Positions 37,905 through 45,330 of a stretch of DNA of 64,000 nt are shown one piece after another; position 1 is the first letter of the stretch; each line of letters starts with the position of its first letter. Source of the stretch: Pedobacter mendelii (GTDB taxonomy: Bacteria; Bacteroidota; Bacteroidia; Sphingobacteriales; Sphingobacteriaceae); NCBI RefSeq assembly GCF_014635725.1, contig NZ_BMDJ01000007.1, positions 62,001-126,000 on the forward strand. The letters are read 5' to 3'. Under the pieces are notes generated by a model. The model was not told where the DNA came from. It saw only the letters and a program-made list of their open reading frames with translations, and made no database searches. A program made the position numbers and the translations under genes.

Positions 37905-38951
37905 TTATTGGTATTGAATATATATCGGCTTAGGTGTTAATTTCAACAATTCTTCTGGTGTCATTAAACGTTTTGGATCCTTTTTCAAATCATTTTTGTA
38001 GAACAATTTAAAGCCGGTAAATTGTACAGGTTCTCCAAAAATGAAATGACGGTAAGTGCCTTTTTTCAATTCAGGCTCTCCCCAACCATCCATGTGCATA
38101 ACTACTTGCACTTCTGGCCGTAATTTTATGTTGGCAGAATTGGTTACCATTTTCTTAGTAAAACGGTGTAAAACGAAAACCTTTGGAGGCAAATTGTATT
38201 TCTTAACTAGGTCTGCAAGATAACCTGTTACATAATTGATATCTGCTGCATCATAGGTCCCGATTTTTTTTCCAGGTAAGGAACCGTCTTTCATAGAAAA
38301 TTCTGGGTCGATGCCTAAGTGCACATAAGGTAATTGTAAATACTTTTCTATATGAGGGAGTTCGGCTTTGATTGTACTCAACGCAACTTGCAAATCTAGA
38401 AATACAATTGTGTTAGGCTGCATTTTAGCTATCGATAGCACAGAATCTATCTGCTTATTTCCCATCCTGTTAATGTATTTTCCATCTTTACCTGGTGTGC
38501 CACTTGCAACAGCCGCAATGTAATGTAAACCTGGTTGTACCGGAGTTGTGGGGTCTGCTTTTTCCCAACCCTTAACTTCTGTATTTAGGCGCTGCCACAT
38601 TTCTTTTGGAGCATATTCGCCAAGAGCGCCCATTTTTTTTGAGTGTAAATTGCCATAATAAACTACAATCCGTTTAAATGGAAGAATAGCACCCGCTAAA
38701 GGAGTTGGCTGATTTTTAACAGGCCATTTTCCAGTAGTATCACCATTGGATAATTTGCGAACCAAAGAATCATATAATTTTGGGTCAACAGGTTTCATCA
38801 CATTTATCGTAGAATCGGTTTTCTTTTTGCTGGTATCAGAAGAAAATATTTTACCAACGCCACCGCCTTTACCGTCCGAATTACAGTTGGCAAATAAACT
38901 GATTGCGGCAAAACCAAGAACTAAGGTGCCCGCTACTTGAGGAAATTTCAT
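37905..38951 (-). CDS. Lipoprotein of unknown function, possible alpha/beta-barrel
   Basis: A 348-residue exported protein. The signal has a hydrophobic core and a lipobox-like FANC (Cys about 23), followed by a Gly/Ser/Lys-rich linker. The body (about 85-345) contains FKRIVVYYGNLHSKKMGALGEY, NTIVFLDLQVALSTI, LPYVHLGIDPEFSMKDG and PKVFVLHRFTKKMV: alternating strands with charged ends, as in a TIM-barrel glycoside hydrolase or sugar-binding fold. I do not recognise the family. It is a single-gene unit with its own terminator. Confidence 0.75.
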   Translation of the reverse strand: MKFPQVAGTLVLGFAAISLFANCNSDGKGGGVGKIFSSDTSKKKTDSTINVMKPVDPKLYDSLVRKLSNGDTTGKWPVKNQPTPLAGAILPFKRIVVYYGNLHSKKMGALGEYAPKEMWQRLNTEVKGWEKADPTTPVQPGLHYIAAVASGTPGKDGKYINRMGNKQIDSVLSIAKMQPNTIVFLDLQVALSTIKAELPHIEKYLQLPYVHLGIDPEFSMKDGSLPGKKIGTYDAADINYVTGYLADLVKKYNLPPKVFVLHRFTKKMVTNSANIKLRPEVQVVMHMDGWGEPELKKGTYRHFIFGEPVQFTGFKLFYKNDLKKDPKRLMTPEELLKLTPKPIYIQYQ

Positions 38952-39054
38952 AGAGTTATTTATAGATTTTTAATGTTTAGACAGTTTTTCCAAATCTGTT
39001 TATACATGAAAGTAGGATGCAAAACCGGTACTTCAAAATAAAGTAATCAACATA

Positions 39055-39936
39055 TTACACATTGCAGAATTTACCAAAAACGCCAAGTGGAAGTTTAATG
39101 CCTGCAGTGGCTTGTAGATACAATTCTCCGGTTTCTAAATTTTTAACATTAGGGAAAGATGTGCGAATTAAATTTTCTACAATTACGGAAGAAAATCCTA
39201 AAGAGTAAGTATTTAAGATTAAAAAATGTTCTTTTTCGTCTAACAGCTGCACAACATCTTGCATCATTTCCTGGATATGGTCTTCGAGTTTCCACTTTTC
39301 ACCATTTGGTCCATGACCATAAGCCGGTGGATCTAAGATGATGCCATTGTATTTTTTACCTCTTTTAAGCTCTTTTTTAACGAATTTTAAAGCATCTTCA
39401 ACCATCCAGCGGGTATTTTTTAAGCCCGAAAGTTCTTGATTTTCATTTGCCCAGGTTACAACCTGTTTAATAGAATCGACATGTGTAGTTTCTGCACCAG
39501 CAGCATTAGCAATAAGTGATGCTGCACCAGTGTATGCAAATAAGTTTAAAACCTTAGGTTGAGGTGTTTTAAATTTTTTGATTGATGAGGAAATGAAATC
39601 CCAATTTACAGCCTGTTCAGGGAAAACACCAACATGTTTAAAAGATGTTAACCCTAAACGAAGTTTAATGGCAACTTCATTGTTTTTATATTCAACATGC
39701 CAGCGGTCTGGTGTAGCTGGATTCTTTTTTACCCACTCACCCGATGTAGCTGAACGACCTCGAAAAGTAATGTTTGCTATTTTTTTCCATTCCTGCTCTG
39801 ATAGGGTTTTTTTCCAAACCGCCTGAGGTTCAGGTCTTATTAGGGTAACATTCCCAAAGCGTTCTAATTTTTCGAAATCCCCACAATCTATTAGTTCATA
39901 ATCTTTCCAATGGGTTGGGGCAAGTAATTGTATCAT
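39055..39936 (-). CDS. Class I SAM-dependent methyltransferase, RlmI/RlmK-like
   Basis: A 293-residue protein related to rRNA large-subunit cytosine methyltransferases. It has a small N-terminal domain, a SAM-binding Rossmann fold with motif I (VLNLFAYTGAASL, about residues 134-146), an acidic residue after strand 2 (THVDS), and motif IV (ILDPPAYGHGP, about 200-210), which resembles the DPPxY of base methyltransferases. The N-terminal PUA domain of full RlmI is absent. The exact target is not visible. Confidence 0.85.
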   Translation of the reverse strand: MIQLLAPTHWKDYELIDCGDFEKLERFGNVTLIRPEPQAVWKKTLSEQEWKKIANITFRGRSATSGEWVKKNPATPDRWHVEYKNNEVAIKLRLGLTSFKHVGVFPEQAVNWDFISSSIKKFKTPQPKVLNLFAYTGAASLIANAAGAETTHVDSIKQVVTWANENQELSGLKNTRWMVEDALKFVKKELKRGKKYNGIILDPPAYGHGPNGEKWKLEDHIQEMMQDVVQLLDEKEHFLILNTYSLGFSSVIVENLIRTSFPNVKNLETGELYLQATAGIKLPLGVFGKFCNV

Positions 39937-39939
39937 TTG

Positions 39940-40329
39940 TTAAATTAACTTTAAATTCGGATAATTTCTAATGTATTGGTCATCAGTAATAATCGTTAAA
40001 TCTTCTGCAATTGTTTGAGAAATAATCATTCTATCGAATGGATCTTTATGTATTAGCAGCAACGATAAGTAAGTATCAAGGTGATTCTTTTGGATATTTA
40101 GTACAGAAATTCCAAATTTTCAATCAAATCGAACATTTCTTGCAAGTTCCTTATGATGGTTAATTTTCCAATATTTATTTTGATCACAATTTCCCAAATG
40201 CTAACTATGCTTATTGATTTTTGATTTTTGATTCTCCGTTTTATCCAATATTTCAATTATTCTTTTGTCAAGATTGCCGTCTTCGTTTATTAAAGAAATA
40301 AAAATATGTGTATCAATAAGAAATTGCAT
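39940..40329 (-). pseudogene. Broken PIN-domain toxin (VapC-like)
   Basis: The ATG at 40329 overlaps the stop codon of the DUF2281 gene by one base. The first part reads MQFLIDTHIFISLINEDG, a PIN start with its acidic Asp, and stops at TAG after about 43 codons. The sequence then continues in another frame with ISIVSIWEIVIKINIGKL, and returns to the first frame for the C-terminal part (HKDPFDRMIISQTIAEDLTIITDD), which has the second acidic cluster. The first shift lies at a 7-base slippage repeat (gatttttgatttttgattc, about 40219-40237) and the second near 40105. An intact gene would encode about 129 residues of an RNase toxin. Confidence 0.8.
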
Positions 40330-40574
40330 CACATATAATCTTTAAATTCATCTAATGGCTTATTAAAGTCTTCAGGTATAATAAAAAGACCTTTCGCTGC
40401 ACCATATAAGCTTTTTGGCTTATCAGTTTTATCGCTTGAATTATCTAAAATCGCAGCATGTTTGGAATGCTTAGCACTTAAAAAATCAATAAAATCTTTT
40501 ACCTCATTCACCATATTTTCTGGTAAGGTTTCCAACTTATCGATGATATTTTTAGTTGCCGTAGTCATAACCAA
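40329..40574 (-). CDS. DUF2281 antitoxin-like protein
   Basis: A small helical protein, 81 residues from 40574 or 79 from the Met at 40568. It has the DUF2281 pattern IIDKLETLPENMVNEVKDFIDFLSAKH. Such proteins commonly precede PIN-domain toxins and are thought to act as antitoxins. Here the partner toxin reading frame is broken, so the gene may be a leftover. It lies 15 bases after mlaF on the same strand. Confidence 0.8.
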   Translation of the reverse strand: MVMTTATKNIIDKLETLPENMVNEVKDFIDFLSAKHSKHAAILDNSSDKTDKPKSLYGAAKGLFIIPEDFNKPLDEFKDYM

Positions 40575-40588
40575 ATATAATAATTAAA

Positions 40589-41341
40589 TTAAAATTTATC
40601 TTTTGCAGCCTTCATAAAACGGCTGGCAAACACAAAATCGTTTAGTTCTTTTATATCAGTATGAGCAATTTCTTTATTACTGCCTTCCCAGAATTTTTTG
40701 CCTTCGTGTAAGAATAAAATATAATCTCCGATACCCATAACAGAGTTCATATCGTGGGTTACTACAATGGTAGTTGTTTTATATTCTTCAGTCAATTCCT
40801 TAATTAATTCATCAATTACGATGGACGTTTTGGGGTCTAAACCAGAGTTTGGCTCATCACAAAATAAATATTTTGGATTCATGGAAATGGCTCTTGCAAT
40901 ACCCACACGCTTTTTCATACCGCCAGATAACTCGGCAGGAAATAATTTGTTCTTGCCTGCAAGATTAACACGTTCAAGGCAAAAATTTATGCGATCTATT
41001 TTCTCACTTCTGGTTTGTTCAGTAAACATATTTAAAGGAAACATAATGTTTTCTTCAACAGTCATACTATCAAAAAGTGCCGAACCTTGAAAAAGCATCC
41101 CAATTTCTTTACGAATTTCGATTCGCTGTTCATAAGTCATTGGTGTAAAATCCCTTCCATCATACAAAACCGAACCCGAATCTGGTTGATGTAAACCAAC
41201 CATGCATTTAAGCAATGTTGTTTTACCAGAGCCTGAGCCGCCTATAATAAGATTCGTTACCCCTTCCTCAAACTTCCCTGATATGCCTTGTAAAACATCA
41301 TTTCCCGAGAAGGATTTATAAATATCTTTAATCTCTATCAT
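40589..41341 (-). CDS. mlaF: ABC transporter ATPase MlaF, lipid asymmetry system
   Basis: A 250-residue ATPase from the start at 41341. It has Walker A (GGSGSGKT, residues 34-41), a signature motif (LSGGMKKRVGIARA), Walker B (YLFCDEPNSGLDP), and an H-loop (VVTHDMNS). The open frame extends 11 codons upstream, but the ATG at 41341 overlaps the mlaE stop by one base (TAATG) and gives the expected start. With the permease MlaE it moves phospholipids between inner and outer membranes. No MlaD gene is adjacent. Confidence 0.92.
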   Translation of the reverse strand: MIEIKDIYKSFSGNDVLQGISGKFEEGVTNLIIGGSGSGKTTLLKCMVGLHQPDSGSVLYDGRDFTPMTYEQRIEIRKEIGMLFQGSALFDSMTVEENIMFPLNMFTEQTRSEKIDRINFCLERVNLAGKNKLFPAELSGGMKKRVGIARAISMNPKYLFCDEPNSGLDPKTSIVIDELIKELTEEYKTTTIVVTHDMNSVMGIGDYILFLHEGKKFWEGSNKEIAHTDIKELNDFVFASRFMKAAKDKF

Positions 41342-42075
41342 TATAATAACAATTGAGTAACTAAATAATCGCAAACCAGAATTGAAATACAGCTGATTAC
41401 AACCGCTCTTGTACTTGCCATAGAAACCTCTAAAGCACCACCACGAACATAAAACCCTTCGTAGGCAGGAACTGAAGTGATGATAAAGCCAAATACAAAA
41501 GCTTTAACCAATGCCACAACAATTGTGTAAGGATTAAAATCAGTAGTTATTCCTTGAAGATATTCTGCTGGTGTTACCGCTCCAGATATCGAACCACCTA
41601 TATAACCACCTGTAATACTTAAAAACATAGAAATGATAACCAACATTGGTACCATCGTTATGCCAGAAATAATTTTAGGCAGAATTAAATAGCCTGGAGC
41701 ATTTATACCCATAATTTCCAATGCATCGATTTGTTCTGTAACCCGCATGGAGCCTATTTCAGATGAAATTGCCGAACCAATTTTACCAGCCAAAACAATT
41801 GCGCTTATGGTAGGGCTTAACTCCAGAATACTTGAATCTCTGTTTACAGAACCGATAATTGTTTTCGGAATAAAATCACTAACCAGCTGGAAAGCAATTT
41901 GTAATGTCATTACTGCGCCAATGAATGTAGAAATAATCGCTATTAGCCCAACAGAACCGACACCCACATAGTCCATCTGCTTTGCTATCTCTTTAAGATA
42001 TATCTTCAGTTTTTCCGGCTTTCTGAATACAGATTTGAGTAGCAGTACGTACCTGCCGAAATTAGTAAAATTCAT
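41341..42075 (-). CDS. mlaE: ABC transporter permease MlaE
   Basis: A 244-residue inner-membrane permease with five or six helices. Family motifs are FIGAVMTLQIAFQL, GKIGSAISSEIGSMRVTEQIDALEIMGINAPGYLILPKI, and the C-terminal region with GFYVRGGALEVSMASTRAVV. It forms the phospholipid transport complex with MlaF, to which it is translationally coupled. It is divergent from the SDR gene, with a 146-base promoter region between. Confidence 0.92.
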   Translation of the reverse strand: MNFTNFGRYVLLLKSVFRKPEKLKIYLKEIAKQMDYVGVGSVGLIAIISTFIGAVMTLQIAFQLVSDFIPKTIIGSVNRDSSILELSPTISAIVLAGKIGSAISSEIGSMRVTEQIDALEIMGINAPGYLILPKIISGITMVPMLVIISMFLSITGGYIGGSISGAVTPAEYLQGITTDFNPYTIVVALVKAFVFGFIITSVPAYEGFYVRGGALEVSMASTRAVVISCISILVCDYLVTQLLL

Positions 42076-42221
42076 TCCGTATGTGTTGCTTAATTTAAAT
42101 GTTTAATATATAATACTACAAAGAAACGATAAAAAAGTTGTAGGCCTTGATTAATTACAAAAATATTCGTGGTTTCAAATATAAATATGGTTTTTTGCTT
42201 ACAAAAATTAAACCATAAATT

Positions 42222-42911
42222 ATGAAAGCTGTAATAACTGGAGCAACGAAAGGAATTGGTAGAGCAATCGCGATTAAACTATGGAAAAATGGTTTCGATT
42301 TAGCGCTTGTTGCCAGAAATGTACATGAATTGGAAAAGCTTCGTGAAGAATTATTTTTGGAAGGAAGAACGGTTTTAATTTATGCTGTTGATTGTGGCGT
42401 TAAAGAAGAAGTTCAAAAATTTTTAAATGCAGCAGAAAAAGAATTTGATTTTATTGATGTTTTGGTAAACAACGTTGGTGCTTTTTTACCTGGAAGCATG
42501 CTTGATGAAGATGATGAAGCTTTTGAAAATCAACAACGTATTAATGTTAATGCTGGCTATTACATCAGCAAATTTTACGGTAAAAAAATGCGTTCGGAGA
42601 AGCGTGGACATATATTTAATATTTGTTCTGTTGCAAGTATAGCACCAGTAAAAAATGGTGGAAGTTATAGTGTAACAAAAGCAGCGATGTTAAGTCTTAA
42701 TCATGTATTGCGGCAAGAGTTAGCACCACACAATGTTAAAGTAACTGCTTTTTTGCCGGGTTCGACCAAAACAGCATCATGGGAAGGAACAACAATTCCT
42801 AATGAAAAATTTGTACAGCCCGAAGATATTGCAGAAACTTTGTTTACCATTTTAAACTTAAGTAAAGGGGTAAATGTTGATGAAGTGCTAATTACTCCGC
42901 TCGATTTTTAA
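42222..42911 (+). CDS. SDR-family short-chain oxidoreductase
   Basis: A 229-residue NAD(P)-dependent reductase of the short-chain dehydrogenase type. It has the cofactor motif TGATKGIGRA (residues about 6-15), NNVG near 85, catalytic Ser in NICSVAS, and Tyr149-x3-Lys153 (SYSVTKAA). The C-terminal substrate lid is not diagnostic. It resembles 3-ketoacyl-reductase-like SDRs, but the substrate is unknown. It is followed at 7 bases by the PspC gene, so the four genes to 45265 may form one transcript. Confidence 0.9.
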   Translation: MKAVITGATKGIGRAIAIKLWKNGFDLALVARNVHELEKLREELFLEGRTVLIYAVDCGVKEEVQKFLNAAEKEFDFIDVLVNNVGAFLPGSMLDEDDEAFENQQRINVNAGYYISKFYGKKMRSEKRGHIFNICSVASIAPVKNGGSYSVTKAAMLSLNHVLRQELAPHNVKVTAFLPGSTKTASWEGTTIPNEKFVQPEDIAETLFTILNLSKGVNVDEVLITPLDF

Positions 42912-42918
42912 ACACAAA

Positions 42919-43560
42919 ATGAACAGCGTTATGGAAAAGAAGCTTTTTAGGAACGAACACGATAAGATGATTGCCGGTGTAGCTTCAGGTCTTGCAGAGT
43001 ATATGCAGGTAGAGGTAACTATAGTTAGATTATTGTTTGCATTATCGACCATTTTTATGGCCGGAGGAGGTTTGGTAGCCTACATAATTATGTGGATAAT
43101 TGTGCCGGTTAATAATGATCCGGCTGCAAAATTCTCGAAATTTAATGATTACTTTAATAAAAATAATCCGAATAGTATGCCATTCGGACAAGCAGATCCA
43201 TTCGTAGGCCCTGTAGGTTCAGGAAATCCAAACTGGACACAACCCGTTAATGATGCTCAGAAAACACCGTTTGAAACTCAGGCAGATTTTAATAAATTCA
43301 ATAAACCTAATGATACAGGCCGAACAATAGCCGGATTACTTTTACTGGTAGTTGGATGTTTCTTTTTAATGCGTGAGTTTGATTTTATTCCCGATTGGTT
43401 TAGGTTTAGAAACTTTTGGCCGGTAATATTCATTGTTTTAGGTATCAGCATCATCGCTAAATCTAAAAGAAAAAATGAATGGGCTGCATTTCAAAATCAA
43501 CAGCAAGCAGCAGAAGAACCAAAGACAGAAACCGTTACTGATGCAATAATTAATTGTTGA
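42919..43560 (+). CDS. PspC domain membrane protein with C-terminal LiaI/LiaF-like segment
   Basis: A 213-residue protein (or 209 from the Met at 42931). The PspC domain (about 6-65) reads LFRNEHDKMIAGVASGLAEYM then one or two helices ending YIIMWIIVPV. A polar Asn/Pro-rich linker follows, and two further helices (about 136-182, with FRNFWPVIFIVLGISII) resemble the LiaI/LiaF-like transmembrane region. PspC proteins sense or respond to envelope stress. Its neighbour carries the same C-terminal type of helix pair. Confidence 0.85.
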   Translation: MNSVMEKKLFRNEHDKMIAGVASGLAEYMQVEVTIVRLLFALSTIFMAGGGLVAYIIMWIIVPVNNDPAAKFSKFNDYFNKNNPNSMPFGQADPFVGPVGSGNPNWTQPVNDAQKTPFETQADFNKFNKPNDTGRTIAGLLLLVVGCFFLMREFDFIPDWFRFRNFWPVIFIVLGISIIAKSKRKNEWAAFQNQQQAAEEPKTETVTDAIINC

Positions 43561-43614
43561 AGAAACGAAAAACGAAAATAGCTCAACAGCTACTAACCCA
43601 CAAATATAAATATT

Positions 43615-44595
43615 ATGAAACTGGATAGATTAATTTGGGGTATTTTACTGCTTTTTATTGGCGGTGTACTCTTACTAGAAAATTTTGGCGTAATCGAATT
43701 TTATTGGCGTAATGTATGGCACTTTTGGCCGGTATTTTTAATTATTGCAGGTGTAAATATTTTGTTCAACAGAAATAATTCGCAAACAGGTAGTATGGTT
43801 TCCCTCGCCGTTTTGGTGGTAACTTTAGGGTTTCTTTTCTTTAAAGGGCAACAAGAACCTGATAGAAGTTCGTGGTGGGGTCATAACTTCAAAAAAGATG
43901 TCGATATAAATATGGATGATAGTGATAGCGACGGCAACGATGATGAAGACCGTGATACAGCATTTAATCAGTTAAACTTGTCAGAGCCATTTGCATCAAT
44001 AGATAGTGATAAGAAAACAGTTTTGAATATTTCAGGCGGTGGAGTTTCTTTCAATTTAGATGGAGAAACAACAGATTTAATTAAAGCTGATGTAAAGAAA
44101 AGACATGGCGATTTCTCATTAACAAAACAAACCACTGATAGCACAACTGTTCTTAACTTTAAAATGGGCGATAAAAAGAACAAATGGAATTTTGGTGATG
44201 GTGGTAATGACGTAGATTTTAAATTGAATAAGGCACCTCTTTGGGATGTTATTATGAAGCTGGGTGCTGGTGAAGCTGATTTTGATTTTGAGGATTACAA
44301 AGTTCGTACTTTCCGTTTCGATGGTGGTGCTGCTTCATTAGATATTAAAATGGGAGATTTGTTGCCAATTGCTGATGTAATTGTAAAATCGGGTGTTGCT
44401 GATGTTAAAATTAAAATCCCCACAAATTCAGGGTGTAGGATTAAGACCAAAACGGGTTTATCGGCAAAAGATTTCGAAGGATTTGAAAAGCTAAGTGATG
44501 GGGTTTACGAAACTTCAAACTATAAAACATCAACAAAAAAAATCTTTATCAATTTGGATGGTGGATTGAGTAACTTTGAGGTGTCAAGGTATTAG
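43615..44595 (+). CDS. LiaF-like membrane protein with C-terminal beta-helix-like domain
   Basis: A 326-residue protein. The N-terminal two or three helices (about 5-80, including WHFWPVFLIIAGVNILF) match the LiaI-LiaF transmembrane region. A charged Asp-rich linker (about 95-115) leads to a repetitive beta-rich domain (about 125-326, with GAGEADFDFEDY and GGAASLDIKMGD), like the C-terminal domain of LiaF-type cell-wall-stress proteins. It follows the PspC gene at 54 bases and probably works with it at the inner membrane. Confidence 0.83.
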   Translation: MKLDRLIWGILLLFIGGVLLLENFGVIEFYWRNVWHFWPVFLIIAGVNILFNRNNSQTGSMVSLAVLVVTLGFLFFKGQQEPDRSSWWGHNFKKDVDINMDDSDSDGNDDEDRDTAFNQLNLSEPFASIDSDKKTVLNISGGGVSFNLDGETTDLIKADVKKRHGDFSLTKQTTDSTTVLNFKMGDKKNKWNFGDGGNDVDFKLNKAPLWDVIMKLGAGEADFDFEDYKVRTFRFDGGAASLDIKMGDLLPIADVIVKSGVADVKIKIPTNSGCRIKTKTGLSAKDFEGFEKLSDGVYETSNYKTSTKKIFINLDGGLSNFEVSRY

Positions 44596-44653
44596 AAGCG
44601 CAAAGGTAAAAGCTTAAAGGCTAAAGCGGCAGTACCTTTAAATATCAAATCCG

Positions 44654-45265
44654 ATGAACACTGATCAGTACACAGTTGTTATAAATGGTAAGCCTCAAGG
44701 TCCATATAATTTGGTTGAGTTAGCTCATTTGAACATAAAGCCAAACACGTTTATTCGTAAACCTGGAATGGATGATTATAAAGAAGCTCATGCAATTTTA
44801 GAATTGCGTGAGCTTCTTGGTTTTAGTTTTCAGAAAACTGCCCCACAATATTTCGCCGCTTTCGATTTACGGTTGTTGGCTTCCGTGATAGATCACTTTC
44901 TGATTTTTGTAGTTTACTGTATTGTTATTCTATCAAGTTTCATCGCAATCGAAGGTAAAGACCAACGCATGATGGCTTTTTTAATTCCATTTCCTGCAAT
45001 TTTTATAATAAAGTTAATTTACGGCAGTTTTGCTGAATCTTCAAAGCGACAGGCAACAATTGGCAAGCGTTTGGTTAATATTAAAGTAACAGATATGGAA
45101 GGAAGCCCGATATCATTGGGCAGATCATTCATCCGCAACTTTTCAAAAGTAATTTCTGTAATCCCAGCTTTTTTTGGTTATTTCTATAGTTTCTTAAATA
45201 AGAAAAATCAATGCTGGCATGATATAGCCGCAGATACCTTGGTGATAAAAGAACGTTTGATATAG
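44654..45265 (+). CDS. GYF_2 and RDD domain membrane protein
   Basis: A 203-residue protein. The N-terminal GYF_2-like domain (about 5-58) reads YTVVINGKPQGPYNLVELAH, with Lys-Pro-Gly-Met-Asp-Asp; it probably binds proline-rich or other protein partners. The RDD domain (about 68-200) has the Arg/Asp pattern DLRLLASVIDHFLIF, then helices, GKRLVNIKVTD and CWHDIAADTLVI. The function is not known. It is 58 bases after the LiaF-like gene. Confidence 0.85.
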   Translation: MNTDQYTVVINGKPQGPYNLVELAHLNIKPNTFIRKPGMDDYKEAHAILELRELLGFSFQKTAPQYFAAFDLRLLASVIDHFLIFVVYCIVILSSFIAIEGKDQRMMAFLIPFPAIFIIKLIYGSFAESSKRQATIGKRLVNIKVTDMEGSPISLGRSFIRNFSKVISVIPAFFGYFYSFLNKKNQCWHDIAADTLVIKERLI

Positions 45266-45315
45266 ATTTTAAGTCATTCTCTAGTTCAAAATGCGCTCAT
45301 TCAAAATTCTATCTA

Positions 45316-45323
45316 TATCTTTG
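45316..45323 (+). promoter_or_regulatory. -7 promoter element (TATCTTTG) of ispG
   Basis: A perfect TAnnTTTG match 8 bases before the ATG of ispG. No clear -33. This would give an almost leaderless transcript, so the match may be fortuitous. Confidence 0.4.
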
Positions 45324-45330
45324 TAACAGC

